From the NCBI RefSeq assembly GCF_003609635.1, contig NZ_MCIA01000031.1:186001-250000 (forward strand): DNA of 64,000 nt, in the 5' to 3' direction. This document shows, piece after piece, positions 1 to 9,321 of this stretch. A model generated the notes under the pieces. It had not been told where the DNA came from and ran no database searches. It saw nothing but the letters and a program-made list of their open reading frames with translations. Numbering within the stretch: the stretch's first letter is position 1; every line of letters begins with the position of its first letter. Source of the stretch: Lacrimispora algidixylanolytica (GTDB lineage Bacteria; Bacillota; Clostridia; Lachnospirales; Lachnospiraceae). Both the position numbers and the translations under genes were made by a program.

Positions 1-647
1 CTAAATATAATACCAAAGCCGCATGCACCGATTGCAGTAAATGTTAAAATCCAGCTATTATAAAACATCATCACCAGGGAACCAACTAGCATAATAGCAG
101 ATGTTACTAACGTTCCCATGCTTTGTGTTAATGTTTGCCCAATCGCATCCACATCATTGGTTACGCGGCTTAAGACATCGCCAACGCTAGCAGAATCAAA
201 GAATTTAAGTGGTAAACGATTTATTTTTTGCGAAATATCACTTCGCATCCGTTTTGAAATCACCTGGGTGACTGTAGCCATAATATAACTTTGCAAATAG
301 TTCAAGATGAACGAGCCGCCATAGAACAAAATTAGAAGCCCCACCATACTGGATACAGTATCCATATTAATTCTACCAAGTACGGTTTTTCCACCTTCCA
401 TTACCGGTAGGCCCTTCATAATTTCATTGGTTAAGTTTTTCAACTTATCCGGTCCAATTACTTGCATTGCCGTTCCACCTGCTGCCGCAATCAGTGAGAC
501 GATAATAGCTGGCAAGTACTTCTTACAATAAGCTAACATTTGAGTGAGTGTTTTACCGACATTCTTTGGTTTTTCTACGGCTCTCCCCATAGGAGCTCTT
601 TCCATGGGATTACCATGGGATTTTTCATGCACGCTCTGTTCTCTCAT
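1..647 (-). CDS. ABC transporter permease/ATPase, N-terminal part (cut by window edge)
   Basis: About 215 N-terminal residues of an exporter-type ABC protein. The visible part is a transmembrane domain of the ABC_membrane family with several hydrophobic helices and the conserved stretch FFDSASVGDVLSRVTNDVD, which is typical of multidrug/lipid exporters. The nucleotide-binding domain lies outside the window. I start it at the ATG at 647, which overlaps the TGA of the upstream ABC gene (ATGA) and has GGAGGAG eight bases before it. The tight overlap implies translational coupling and a heterodimer with the 644-2404 product. The substrate cannot be read from the sequence. Confidence 0.9.
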   Translation of the reverse strand, partial: MREQSVHEKSHGNPMERAPMGRAVEKPKNVGKTLTQMLAYCKKYLPAIIVSLIAAAGGTAMQVIGPDKLKNLTNEIMKGLPVMEGGKTVLGRINMDTVSSMVGLLILFYGGSFILNYLQSYIMATVTQVISKRMRSDISQKINRLPLKFFDSASVGDVLSRVTNDVDAIGQTLTQSMGTLVTSAIMLVGSLVMMFYNSWILTFTAIGACGFGIIF

Positions 648-2404
648 GATATCATCTCCTCCTTATCTAACTGTGTTTTTGCTATTTCCATATACACATC
701 ACAGGTATTTAATAACTCTTTGTGAGTCCCCTTACCAACCACTCTTCCTTCATCTAAGACAATAATCTGATCCGCATCCATAATTGAACTAATTCGCTGC
801 GCAACCAATAAGCAAGTGACTCCACCTGTCTCTTTTTTAAGTGCAGATCGCAAAATCCGGTCGGTCTTATAATCCAGTGCTGAGAAACTATCATCAAAAA
901 TGTACATCTCCGGTTTACGACAAACGGCACGGGCAATGGCAAGACGCTGCTTTTGTCCTCCTGATATATTGTTACCTCCTTGGGAGATATCTGCATCATA
1001 TTGTCCTTCCATTTTCTCTACAAATTCACTACCCTGAGCAATGTCAATTGCAGATTTGATTTCACGATGCACTGGCTTAAGGTTTCCATTCTCTCCATAA
1101 CCAACATTTGTACTTACAGTCCCTCTAAACAGAACTGCTTTCTGGGGGACGTATCCGATCTTATTATGCAGGGCCTCCTGATCATATTCCTTTACATTAA
1201 TTCCATCTACAAAGATCTCCCCTTCTGTTGCATCATAAAATCTGGGAATTAGGCCAATCAATGTGCTCTTTCCACAACCAGTAGAACCGATAAATGCAAC
1301 TGTTTCTCCTTTCTTTGCCGTAAAATTAATGTCTTCCAAAACATAATCGGATGCTCCCGGATATTGAAAGGAAACGTTTTTGAATTCGATTTCGCCTTCC
1401 ATTCCATCTATCCCTTTTGTTCTTTGTCCATCAAGAATTGCCGGCTCCGTCTCAAGTACTTCATTGATTCTTTTTGCTGACACAGAAGCTCTAGGTAACA
1501 TTGTAAAAATCATGACCAGCATGATAAACGACATAATCACTTGGGTCGCATAAGAGGAAAACACAACCATATTTGAAAATAGCGTCATCCGCTCCATAAC
1601 ACCTGCTTCATTGATGAGTAAGGCGCCGATAAAATAAATTGCCAGGTTCAGCCCACTCATTAGAACTGTCATTGTTGGCATCATAACCGCCATTCCGCGG
1701 TTTGTGTACAACTGGGTAGCCGTTAATTCTCCATTTGCAGCTTCGAATTTATCTTCCTGATAATCATTTGCATTGTATGCTCTCACTACACGAAGTCCTG
1801 TCAAACTCTCTCTCGTTACACGATTTAGATTATCTGTCAAGGTCTGCATCTTTTTGTACTTTGGCATTACAAAGATCATAACAAGACCAATTACTGCAAG
1901 CATAATTCCTAATGTCACTCCAGTCGCAATCGACCACTCCATTCCTTTTCCAATTATCTTTGTCATGGCCCAAACGACCATGATTGGCGCTTTAATTAGC
2001 ATCTGTAATCCCATTGTGATCAACAACTGTACCTGGGTGATATCATTTGTGGATCGAGTTATCAGACTATCCGTTGAAAAACGGTTGATTTCCTCCATTG
2101 AGAAATCGTTCACTTTAGAAAAAAGAAGACTTCTAATTCTCTGAGAAAAGGAGGCTGCAATTCTTGCAGAAAAGAAACCTACCACAACAGCTGATAAAAG
2201 GCTTCCCAATGCACAAACCAACATCTTTCCCCCAACTAACCAGATAGCGCCCATCTCACTTCCTGGATTTTGTACCAAGGTTGTAATTTGTGACATATAC
2301 TCAGGAAGTTTCAAATCCAGCCAAACCTGTACTACGATAAATACCAAGCTGACAAATGCCTGAATCCATTCACTCATCTTTAGACGTTTTAATAATGTAA
2401 TCAT
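644..2404 (-). CDS. ABC transporter permease/ATP-binding protein (half of heterodimeric exporter)
   Basis: 586 residues with an N-terminal six-helix exporter domain (about 1-310) and a C-terminal ATPase (about 335-575). Walker A is GSTGCGKS at 373-380, the signature SGGQ at 481-484 and Walker B YIFDD at 501-505. The usual catalytic glutamate after Walker B is aspartate (FDDSFSALD). This is known from the degenerate-site subunit of heterodimeric exporters such as the BmrC/TM287 type. It fits pairing with the overlapping downstream gene. GGAGG lies six bases before the ATG. It follows a MarR gene on the same strand, the classic arrangement for a drug-inducible efflux operon. The substrate is unknown. 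Confidence 0.93.
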   Translation of the reverse strand: MITLLKRLKMSEWIQAFVSLVFIVVQVWLDLKLPEYMSQITTLVQNPGSEMGAIWLVGGKMLVCALGSLLSAVVVGFFSARIAASFSQRIRSLLFSKVNDFSMEEINRFSTDSLITRSTNDITQVQLLITMGLQMLIKAPIMVVWAMTKIIGKGMEWSIATGVTLGIMLAVIGLVMIFVMPKYKKMQTLTDNLNRVTRESLTGLRVVRAYNANDYQEDKFEAANGELTATQLYTNRGMAVMMPTMTVLMSGLNLAIYFIGALLINEAGVMERMTLFSNMVVFSSYATQVIMSFIMLVMIFTMLPRASVSAKRINEVLETEPAILDGQRTKGIDGMEGEIEFKNVSFQYPGASDYVLEDINFTAKKGETVAFIGSTGCGKSTLIGLIPRFYDATEGEIFVDGINVKEYDQEALHNKIGYVPQKAVLFRGTVSTNVGYGENGNLKPVHREIKSAIDIAQGSEFVEKMEGQYDADISQGGNNISGGQKQRLAIARAVCRKPEMYIFDDSFSALDYKTDRILRSALKKETGGVTCLLVAQRISSIMDADQIIVLDEGRVVGKGTHKELLNTCDVYMEIAKTQLDKEEMIS

Positions 2405-2436
2405 AATTTACCTCCTTTTGCTAATGCAGTTATTTA

Positions 2437-2449
2437 CTAACCATGTTAG
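2437..2449. promoter_or_regulatory. Candidate MarR operator before the ABC genes
   Basis: Inverted repeat CTAAC-CAT-GTTAG in the gap between the MarR gene and the first ABC gene. A near copy (CTAAC-AGT-GTTTA) sits in the promoter of the MarR gene at 2948-2960. The repeated motif at two points of one operon suggests the site bound by the MarR protein. Binding itself is inferred. Confidence 0.4.
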
Positions 2450-2490
2450 GTATTTGTCTTAATGAATGCAGTCAAAATTTTGACTGCATC

Positions 2491-2919
2491 TTATTTAAAT
2501 TCTTCATGCTTAAACTCAGACATTTTTTTCATAATGCGAATATAATTCTTCGCATCCTCTTCTCCCAGATGCCTCAGCATATTGGTAGTTGTACTTAGAA
2601 CCTTTTCATAATGATTTCCCACCTGCTCCTTGCCGGAATCAGTCATATCAATCAAAATTCTTCTACGGTCCTGAGGATCAATGCTTCGTATAATTAAACC
2701 CTTTTTCTCCAAACCATTAAGAGCCGCAGCAATTCGCGCCGATGTAATCCCCATCTCATTGCTAATATCACTAGGAGTCACATTCCCTTCGTGTTCTGAG
2801 ATGTAATTGAGTACAAAATGTTCCCCACGCATGGAATCATCAAGCTTTTTTGAAATATTTCGTTTGTGCGATTGATTCATCACTTCTATAAATTCAAGTG
2901 CTAAATCTCTATAATCCAT
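2491..2919 (-). CDS. MarR family transcriptional regulator
   Basis: About 142 residues with a winged-helix MarR fold: the recognition-helix region TPSDISNEMGITSARIAAAL is followed by the wing containing DPQDRRRILIDMT. The open frame extends to 2937, but AGGTGA lies just upstream of the internal ATG at 2919, so I start there (MDYRDLALEF). It heads the operon with two ABC exporter subunits and probably represses them and itself; candidate operator copies lie at 2437-2449 and 2948-2976. The inducer is unknown. Confidence 0.9.
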   Translation of the reverse strand: MDYRDLALEFIEVMNQSHKRNISKKLDDSMRGEHFVLNYISEHEGNVTPSDISNEMGITSARIAAALNGLEKKGLIIRSIDPQDRRRILIDMTDSGKEQVGNHYEKVLSTTTNMLRHLGEEDAKNYIRIMKKMSEFKHEEFK

Positions 2920-2947
2920 TTTATCACCTGCTTGCATTTTTTATTTG

Positions 2948-2988
2948 CTAACAGTGTTTATTATATTCCGTGTTAGTGTTTTTGTCAA
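2948..2988 (-). promoter_or_regulatory. Sigma-A promoter and operator of the MarR-ABC operon
   Basis: On the minus strand, TTGACA (2983-2988) is followed after exactly 17 bases by TATAAT (2960-2965), a consensus vegetative promoter. The arms CTAACA (2948-2953) and TGTTAG (2971-2976) flank the -10 element as an inverted repeat, and the same half-sites recur at 2437-2449. A MarR dimer bound here would block the promoter. The promoter is read directly; the regulator assignment is inference. Confidence 0.65.
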
Positions 2989-3086
2989 TACTGGTTTTAC
3001 AATTATCTATATAAATTTCAGAAATTATCTTTCAGCCTATATTAATTGACTTCCTTTCCTATGCATGGGTTTTATAAAAGAAAAGA

Positions 3087-3113
3087 ATAAGGAGGAATTC
3101 ACTCCCCCCTTAT
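3087..3113 (-). terminator. Probable terminator of the GH3 gene
   Basis: Imperfect hairpin with arms ATAAGG and CCTTAT plus inner GG/CC pairs, followed on the minus strand by a T-rich tract (TTCTTTTCTTTTAT). It lies directly downstream of the GH3 stop codon. Confidence 0.5.
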
Positions 3114-3146
3114 CCTATCAACCACATATTCTTTGTCCGGCAATGC

Positions 3147-4997
3147 CTAATACTTTAATCCATATCCTACTGGAAACATTACTTTATCCGTTCTGATATC
3201 TTCAACCTCAGAGTAATATGGCATGGGCAGAGTTCCTTTAAAGCTGCTCTTTCCTGTTAGTACATTTGCTACGCCGTCCCCTTCACTTCCAGGTAAGTAG
3301 CACATCACGATGCCGTCCCACTGCTTCATATAATCGGTGATAATCACATTTCTTCCTGCAACGACACAAGTCACGGTAGGATGGCCCAGACTTTTGGCAA
3401 GATCGATTGCTTTTGCATTGCCATTTAAACCAACCTCTTTGGTGATACTGATATTTGCACTGTCACCTTTCCATTCCGAATATGTCTTTTCTCCCAAACA
3501 CAACAATGTCATATTGGCATCCACTGCTTTCTCCGGGTCTGTGATAATTGTCAGTTCATATTCATCTGCAAGTTCATTTAGTCCGTCGAGTATGGTCTTA
3601 CCTTCTGGGATCCATTTACGACCGTTGTTATCTGCATCCGTTTTGCCAAGCCAAGTGATCGTCCAACCACCACACTGTACCCCTACATCATTGGCCGCCG
3701 GCCCTGTTACAAAGATCTTTGTTCCCTTTTTAATTGGCAATACGGAGTTATCATTTTTTAATAATACAAGACTTTCCTCCACCAATGTCTTTGCCAAATC
3801 CCGGTATTTTTGTGAACCAACACTGCTCACTTCTGAAGTTACCTTTTCCATCATAGGATCGTCTAAGATCCCCATCTCTTTTTTAACAGTCAAGATTCGT
3901 CTGACCGCATCATCCACACGATCCATGGGGATCTTATTTTCATTTACTGCTTCAACAATATAATTACGACAATCCTCAAATTTGGATTCTTCCATTAACA
4001 TATCAATGCCAGCGTTGATTGCAGTAATTGTCTTAGCTTTTAAATTTTCACCTGGGATATTGTGAATGGAATCCCAATCACTTACGATAAAACCCTTAAA
4101 TCCCATTTCATTTTTCAACATTGATATATACTTCTCATTGGCGTGCATCTTAATTCCATTTAGGCTGCTGTGGCTAATCATGATGGTTTTAACGCCAACA
4201 TCGATCATAGCCTGGTAAACCTTTAATGATTCCTTGATTTCTGCATCTGACATCTGAGCATCCCCTCGGTCAATCAGCCTTTTTTCCTTATCCAGTGTTT
4301 CCCCTGTTCCGTACAAAACATTGCCGTCTCCAAAGTAATGTTTTGCATTGGGTAGAATCCCCCCATCGATTAATCCTTTCGCAAATGAAGTCCCAAGCTC
4401 CGTTACGATATCAGTTTCTGAGGAATAACTTTCATAGGTGCGTCCCCATCTCGGATCCTGTGCTGCCGACAAGCATGGGGAAAAGCTCCACAGCATGCCT
4501 GTTAGTTTTGCCTCATTTGCAACAGCAAGACCCATCTGATACGTTAACTCCTTATTATTAGCAGCGCCGATTCCTATATTATGAGGAAAGATGACTGTGC
4601 CCTCACAGGTATTCACTCCGTGAACAGCATCGTTTCCATATATGTATGGAATACTTGCTTCGGAATTTACGGCATGCTTCTGATATCTAAGGATCAGCGT
4701 TTTCCATTCCGCCGCATTTAAGGATTCCTCTCCATATGTAGAAAGAATGCTTCCATAGCAGTTTTTCTTCATTAAATCATCCGAAACTTTATATACTGCA
4801 CCTTGTACCATCTGAGCCGCTTTTTGATCTAAGGTTAGCCTGGCAAGAATGTCATCCACGGAAGTATTACTTCCCTTATGATCGGATGCTGCAGTCGTAC
4901 TTTCTGCGGTTTTATTGGTGTTATCAACCTGTTTCACACTGCAGCCCGTTAGAATTAGAACGAATGTTAAAAGTATTCCTATGTTTCTTCGTTTCAT
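3147..4997 (-). CDS. Glycoside hydrolase family 3 lipoprotein (beta-glucosidase-like)
   Basis: About 616 residues. The N-terminus carries a type II signal peptide with lipobox LTGC, so the protein should be anchored outside the membrane. A GH3 TIM-barrel domain follows (about 50-380), with GRTYESYSSE and the nucleophile region FIVSDWDS. The second alpha/beta domain is at about 400-600. No C-terminal fibronectin-like domain is seen. I choose the ATG at 4997 rather than the GTG at 5000, because GGGGGAG then has a 7-base spacing. The likely role is cleavage of beta-linked gluco- or xylo-oligosaccharides; the exact substrate is not decidable. It has its own promoter region and no operon partner. 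Confidence 0.88.
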   Translation of the reverse strand: MKRRNIGILLTFVLILTGCSVKQVDNTNKTAESTTAASDHKGSNTSVDDILARLTLDQKAAQMVQGAVYKVSDDLMKKNCYGSILSTYGEESLNAAEWKTLILRYQKHAVNSEASIPYIYGNDAVHGVNTCEGTVIFPHNIGIGAANNKELTYQMGLAVANEAKLTGMLWSFSPCLSAAQDPRWGRTYESYSSETDIVTELGTSFAKGLIDGGILPNAKHYFGDGNVLYGTGETLDKEKRLIDRGDAQMSDAEIKESLKVYQAMIDVGVKTIMISHSSLNGIKMHANEKYISMLKNEMGFKGFIVSDWDSIHNIPGENLKAKTITAINAGIDMLMEESKFEDCRNYIVEAVNENKIPMDRVDDAVRRILTVKKEMGILDDPMMEKVTSEVSSVGSQKYRDLAKTLVEESLVLLKNDNSVLPIKKGTKIFVTGPAANDVGVQCGGWTITWLGKTDADNNGRKWIPEGKTILDGLNELADEYELTIITDPEKAVDANMTLLCLGEKTYSEWKGDSANISITKEVGLNGNAKAIDLAKSLGHPTVTCVVAGRNVIITDYMKQWDGIVMCYLPGSEGDGVANVLTGKSSFKGTLPMPYYSEVEDIRTDKVMFPVGYGLKY

Positions 4998-5435
4998 CAC
5001 TCATCTCCCCCTTATATTTTTTTAGTAAATGCTATATCACACCCCAGTAATAATAGCAAAAATGGAATAAATATACATATATATTATAATTTTACTCCTG
5101 TTTTTATTCATATGCAATTATACTTTAAAAATATGAAATCAAGAAAAATCAAGTAGGACGGAGGGATTAATTTTTTAAAAAAATTAGGAAAGCATTTGAC
5201 CTATATCCATAACGCAAAAATATACCAATAGTGGAAATGAGCCAAAACATATGGTATGATTAACCTTTAAAGGAATTTGAATTGCTGATATTTTATAAAG
5301 TGTGAGGCAAAGTAAAACATGAAAGAAATTTCTTTCATATGAAATTTATCATGCTGCATAATTCTGGTTTTAATGACCAGATTCTTACCTATCCTTATCT
5401 CATGAAAACAAAGTCACGCTAAGGAGGTCTTACAA
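4998..5435. other. Intergenic region between the GH3 and TetR genes
   Basis: About 440 AT-rich bases. They should hold the promoters of the divergent GH3 (minus) and TetR (plus) genes. A perfect 20-bp palindrome lies at 5319-5338, and a small hairpin (TCTGG/CCAGA) lies near 5363-5381. No coding sequence is seen. Confidence 0.6.
5319..5338. promoter_or_regulatory. 20-bp perfect palindrome upstream of tetR (candidate operator)
   Basis: Arms ATGAAAGAAA and TTTCTTTCAT abut with no spacer, about 100 bases before the TetR start codon. Size and position fit an autoregulatory TetR operator; an mRNA hairpin is the alternative. No copy was seen before the oleate hydratase gene. Confidence 0.35.
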
Positions 5436-6020
5436 ATGTCACAGATAACGAAGCGAGCTCTGGAAATCTCTCTCAAAAATCTTTTATTACAAAAACCACT
5501 TAACAAAATCACTATTTCTGACATTGCAAATGATTGCGGAATCAATCGTATGACCTTTTATTATCATTTCAAAGATATTTATGATTTAATTGAATGGATT
5601 TGTACTGAGGAAACGGCAAGAGCAATTAACGGTAAAAAAACATATGAGACCTGGCAGCAAGGTTTTTTACAAACATTTCAGATGATTCTTGAAAACAAGA
5701 CATTTTTCTCAAATGTTTATCATTCAATTAGCAGAGAAAAAATGGAAGATTATTTATATGCAGTCACGTTTAACTTTTTGATCGAAGTTGTTGAGGAAAA
5801 AGCAGTCGGCATGTCCGTTGCAGAATCAGACAAAAAATTCATCGCAAATTTTTACAATTTTGCCTTTGTTGGCTTACTTTTAGATTGGATCAAAAAAGGC
5901 ATGCAGGAGGACCCGCAATTAATTATTGACCAGGTCAACGCTCTGATTTATGGAGATGTAACAAGAGCCTTAACCAAGTATCAATTTAACAATTCTAATC
6001 AAATGACACAAAATGATTAA
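5436..6020 (+). CDS. TetR family transcriptional regulator
   Basis: 194 residues. The helix-turn-helix is in the first 50 residues (ITISDIANDCGINRMTFYYHF), and the C-terminal part resembles the TetR_C_8 class found in DhaS-like regulators. AAGGAGG precedes the ATG. It lies 127 bases upstream of the oleate hydratase gene on the same strand and is the obvious candidate regulator of that gene, probably responding to a fatty acid. That link is inferred from position only. Confidence 0.88.
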   Translation: MSQITKRALEISLKNLLLQKPLNKITISDIANDCGINRMTFYYHFKDIYDLIEWICTEETARAINGKKTYETWQQGFLQTFQMILENKTFFSNVYHSISREKMEDYLYAVTFNFLIEVVEEKAVGMSVAESDKKFIANFYNFAFVGLLLDWIKKGMQEDPQLIIDQVNALIYGDVTRALTKYQFNNSNQMTQND

Positions 6021-6147
6021 AAATTATACAATATTACCTGCATGATGTGATTCTAAACAAAACAGTTATATTGATTATTGTAATAATTTCAGTAAATAGT
6101 ATGCTGATACGTGTTACAACAATCAAATAAGCATGGAGGTAATAACT

Positions 6148-7923
6148 ATGTATTATTCTAAAGGTAATTATGAATCATTTGCTCGACCTGAAAAACCAAA
6201 AGGTGTTGACGGCAAATCGGCCTATCTAATCGGTTCAGGCCTTGCCTCACTCGCTGCTGCAGCCTTTCTTATTCGAGACGGACAGATGGCTGGAAAAAGA
6301 ATCCATATTTTAGAGAAGGATTCTCTTGCGGGCGGTGCTTGCGATGGGTATAAATATGACGAAGTTGGATATGTGATCCGTGGCGGACGCGAGATGGATA
6401 ATCGCTATGAGTGCTTATGGGACCTATTCCATTCCATCCCGTCGCTGGAAACGGAAGATGCCAGTGTACTTGATGAGTTCTATTGGCTCAATAAGCATGA
6501 TCCCAACAGTTCTCTCATGCGTGCAACCGTTAATCGTGGAGAAGATGCACACACTGACGGCAAGTTTGCTCTGTCGGACAAAGGGATGCAGGAACTTATG
6601 AGACTATTCTTCACACCAGACGAGACTCTGTATAACCGGCGAGTTTCTGAAGTGTTCAGCGATGAAGTTCTAAATTCGAATTTTTGGCTTTACTGGCGTA
6701 CCATGTTCGCTTTTGAAAATTGGCATAGTGCACTGGAAATGAAACTGTACATCAAACGATTCATTCATCATATTGGTGGTATGCCTGATTTTACAGCAGT
6801 CCGTTTCACAAAGCTCAACCAGTATGAATCCATGATTCTACCGTTAGTCAAGTATTTGGAAGCTCATGATGTCCAATTCCATTACGGCTCCAAGGTGGAA
6901 AATATAATATTTGATACTCAAAAAGATAAAAAAATCGCATCACGCATTGAAGTTATCCGGAACGATATGAAAGAGAACATTGATCTGACTGAAAATGATT
7001 TGGTATTTATCACCAACGGCGGCTGTGTTGAAAACTCTTCTATCGGCAGCCAAGACACTCCGGCATCTTTCAACTATGAAATCAAGAAGGGGGGCGGATG
7101 GGATATGTGGCGTAAAATAGCGGCTCAGAATCCATCCTTTGGTCACCCGGATAAATTCTGCAATGATGCAGAACAAAGTAACTGGATGTCTGCAACTGTT
7201 ACGACACTGGACGACCGCATTCCTCCTTACATCCAGAAAATTTGCAAACGCGACCCATTTAGCGGCAAGGTGGTTACCGGTGGCATCGTTACCGTTAAAG
7301 ATTCAAACTGGTTGCTCAGTTGGACATTTAATCGTCAGCCTCATTTCAAGGATCAGCCTAAGGATCAGCTAGTCGGTTGGATCTACGGCTTATTCACTGA
7401 CAAACCCGGCAATTATGTCAAAAAACCCATGCGTGAATGCACAGGCAAGGAAATCTGTATGGAGTGGTTGTATCACATGGGTGTTCCGGAAAATGAAATC
7501 GAGGATATGGCAGAGCACAGCGCTAACACTGTACCTTGTATGATGCCTTATATTACTGCATTCTTTATGCCTCGTGAAGCAGGTGACCGCCCTGACGTGA
7601 TTCCGACAGGCAGCGCAAACTTTGCTTTCCTTGGTCAATTTGCTGAAACAAAACGTGATACGATTTTCACAATTGAATACTCTGTCCGTACCGCCATGGA
7701 AAGCGTCTATACTCTTTTGGATATTGACCGAGGTGTACCAGAAGTTTGGGGAAGCACGTATGATATTCGTGATCTGCTTCATGCAACTTCACAATTGGGG
7801 GATGGAAAAAAGATTACAGATTTAGAACTTGACCCTAATATAAAAGTCGCACTAAATGAAGCTTTCAAGAAGATTGCGGGTACCGATATAGAAAAACTGC
7901 TTAAAGAATACCAGTTAATTTAG
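6148..7923 (+). CDS. ohyA: Oleate hydratase (myosin-cross-reactive antigen family)
   Basis: 591 residues, the usual length of the family. These FAD enzymes add water to the cis-9 double bond of oleic or linoleic acid to give 10-hydroxy fatty acids, which detoxifies host or dietary unsaturated acids. The dinucleotide-binding loop GSGLAS is at 29-34 and the conserved active-site motif RGGREM at 78-83. The frame opens at 6133, but that ATG overlaps the ribosome site; GGAGG is correctly spaced from the ATG at 6148, so I start there. A strong terminator follows. A TetR gene lies upstream, and an SDR gene converges from downstream and could oxidise the hydroxy product. Confidence 0.93.
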   Translation: MYYSKGNYESFARPEKPKGVDGKSAYLIGSGLASLAAAAFLIRDGQMAGKRIHILEKDSLAGGACDGYKYDEVGYVIRGGREMDNRYECLWDLFHSIPSLETEDASVLDEFYWLNKHDPNSSLMRATVNRGEDAHTDGKFALSDKGMQELMRLFFTPDETLYNRRVSEVFSDEVLNSNFWLYWRTMFAFENWHSALEMKLYIKRFIHHIGGMPDFTAVRFTKLNQYESMILPLVKYLEAHDVQFHYGSKVENIIFDTQKDKKIASRIEVIRNDMKENIDLTENDLVFITNGGCVENSSIGSQDTPASFNYEIKKGGGWDMWRKIAAQNPSFGHPDKFCNDAEQSNWMSATVTTLDDRIPPYIQKICKRDPFSGKVVTGGIVTVKDSNWLLSWTFNRQPHFKDQPKDQLVGWIYGLFTDKPGNYVKKPMRECTGKEICMEWLYHMGVPENEIEDMAEHSANTVPCMMPYITAFFMPREAGDRPDVIPTGSANFAFLGQFAETKRDTIFTIEYSVRTAMESVYTLLDIDRGVPEVWGSTYDIRDLLHATSQLGDGKKITDLELDPNIKVALNEAFKKIAGTDIEKLLKEYQLI

Positions 7924-7961
7924 TGATATAATAACGGTAAAATGAGCATCCAGAAATTCAT

Positions 7962-8012
7962 ATAAACCTTCAAGCTGATGTAATATAATTACACAGTTTG
8001 AAGGTTTATTTT
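7962..8012 (+). terminator. Terminator of the oleate hydratase gene
   Basis: Arms of 16 bases at 7962-7977 and 7994-8009, complementary except for one G-T pair, with a loop that can itself pair, followed by TTTT. It sits just after the ohyA stop and can also serve the convergent SDR gene. Confidence 0.8.
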
Positions 8013-8078
8013 ATGGCAAAAGGAAGAAGTGGCGAGGCTTGTGGATCCCTCAAAGAAGATCAATTAAAATATGTAATT

Positions 8079-8855
8079 TTATACAAGAGCTCCGCCACCA
8101 TCCACGATTACGAACTGACCTTGAACATAACTGGAACAATCGCTGGAGAAATAGAGTACCGTACCATTTAATTCCCCTCTTCTTCCCGGACGTCCTGCTG
8201 GGTTCATTGTATTATATTTGTTTAAAAATTCATCTGACTTAAATAAGGTATCACTCGTCATTTCACTTTCAAAAAGTGCCGGTCCAATGGCATTTACTGT
8301 AATACCATATCTTGCATAGGAAGCTGCCATACCTCTTGTCAGACCAACCACTGCAGCTTTGGAGGAATTATAGGAATGTCTGATAAATACATCAAACTTA
8401 TCTGCAACTACTGCATTAACGGATGCAATATTAATAATTTTACCATAACCTCTTTCCTTCATTTGCGGAAGTACATATTTGCTTGCTAAAAAAATCCCCT
8501 TCACATTCGTATCAAAGGATTTATCCCAATCCTCTACTGACATACTGTCTACTCCGCCACGAACAGCAACTCCTGCATTATTTAGCAAAATATCAATGTG
8601 TCCGAAGGCATTAAGTACGGTTTCCATGGCTGTTTTTACACTTTCCTCATTTGTAACATCACAGCTAACCGCAACTACCTTTCTGCCTAATTTCTCAATT
8701 TCTGCTTTTACCTCGTTTAGCTTTTCGGTACGTCTTGCCAGTAATGCAACATCTGCTCCTGCATTTGCATAGGCAAGAGCCGCATCTGCTCCAAGCCCAG
8801 AACTTGCTCCTGTTACTACAGCTACTTTTCCAGTTAAATCAAAATAATTTTCCAT
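8079..8855 (-). CDS. SDR family NAD(P)-dependent oxidoreductase
   Basis: 258 residues of a classical short-chain dehydrogenase: cofactor loop TGASSGLG near residue 16, NNAGV near 90, catalytic Ser in NIASV and the YNSSK pair near 160-164. AAAGGATG precedes the ATG. Closest subfamilies by eye are gluconate 5-dehydrogenase and 3-oxoacyl-ACP reductase types. Next to an oleate hydratase it could instead oxidise 10-hydroxy fatty acids, as CLA-DH does in Lactobacillus. Since it is convergent and not co-transcribed, that is only a suggestion. Confidence 0.85.
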   Translation of the reverse strand: MENYFDLTGKVAVVTGASSGLGADAALAYANAGADVALLARRTEKLNEVKAEIEKLGRKVVAVSCDVTNEESVKTAMETVLNAFGHIDILLNNAGVAVRGGVDSMSVEDWDKSFDTNVKGIFLASKYVLPQMKERGYGKIINIASVNAVVADKFDVFIRHSYNSSKAAVVGLTRGMAASYARYGITVNAIGPALFESEMTSDTLFKSDEFLNKYNTMNPAGRPGRRGELNGTVLYFSSDCSSYVQGQFVIVDGGGALV

Positions 8856-9262
8856 TTATATACATCCTTTCTTTATTATACGAGAGATAACAGTAATACT
8901 TCCTAATTTTATAGTTGCTTCAACAAGCTACGTTCCTCTTCTCGTTACTCCTGCTATTATCATATCACCATTTCTTCTAATAACAAGTTCTCCTCCCAAT
9001 TTTTTCAGAATACTTCCATTATCACGGCCGTATTGTACTGCCATCTCGGCTCCGGATCCGCCAGGTACCAAGACCTATCGTATATAAGCCAAGTGACTTA
9101 CCGTAGGTTGCATAGACCCCTGAATTGCTTCATAGTAGTTAGCTGCAAAGGTTGGATTATTAACATGATAGATGGTAACTACTGGCATAGAAAATGGCTT
9201 CAATAGAGACGGGAGTATCCTTGCAATTGACTATATCCTTCCCAGTAACAGGCACACTACAA
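8856..9262 (-). pseudogene. Degenerate coding remnant, unidentified
   Basis: Between the SDR promoter and the hairpin at 9264, the minus strand gives short protein-like stretches in different frames. Examples are MPVVTIYHVNNPTF (from about 9190), GVYATYGKSLGLYTIGLG and GAEMAVQYGRDNGSILKKLG, interrupted by stops and frame changes. This looks like a decayed gene, but I cannot name the family. It may also be non-coding. Confidence 0.3.
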
Positions 9263-9263
9263 G

Positions 9264-9302
9264 AAAAGATCCAGCTTTAAAATTTCAAAGCTGGATCTTT
9301 TT
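9264..9302 (-). terminator. Terminator downstream of the PNPOx-like gene
   Basis: Perfect hairpin AAAGATCCAGCTTT / AAAGCTGGATCTTT with A- and T-rich flanks on both sides, so it can work in either direction. It follows the stop codon at 9322. Confidence 0.75.
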
Positions 9303-9321
9303 AGGAATTCTTATTTCAAGA

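Noticed and set aside
3337-3963. 208-residue open frame on the plus strand
   Set aside because: Antisense to the GH3 gene, hydrophobic by reverse-complement bias only.
8014-8170. Short plus-strand frame starting MAKGRSGEACGS just after the ohyA terminator
   Set aside because: No ribosome site, placed beyond a strong terminator, and mostly antisense to the 3' end of the SDR gene.
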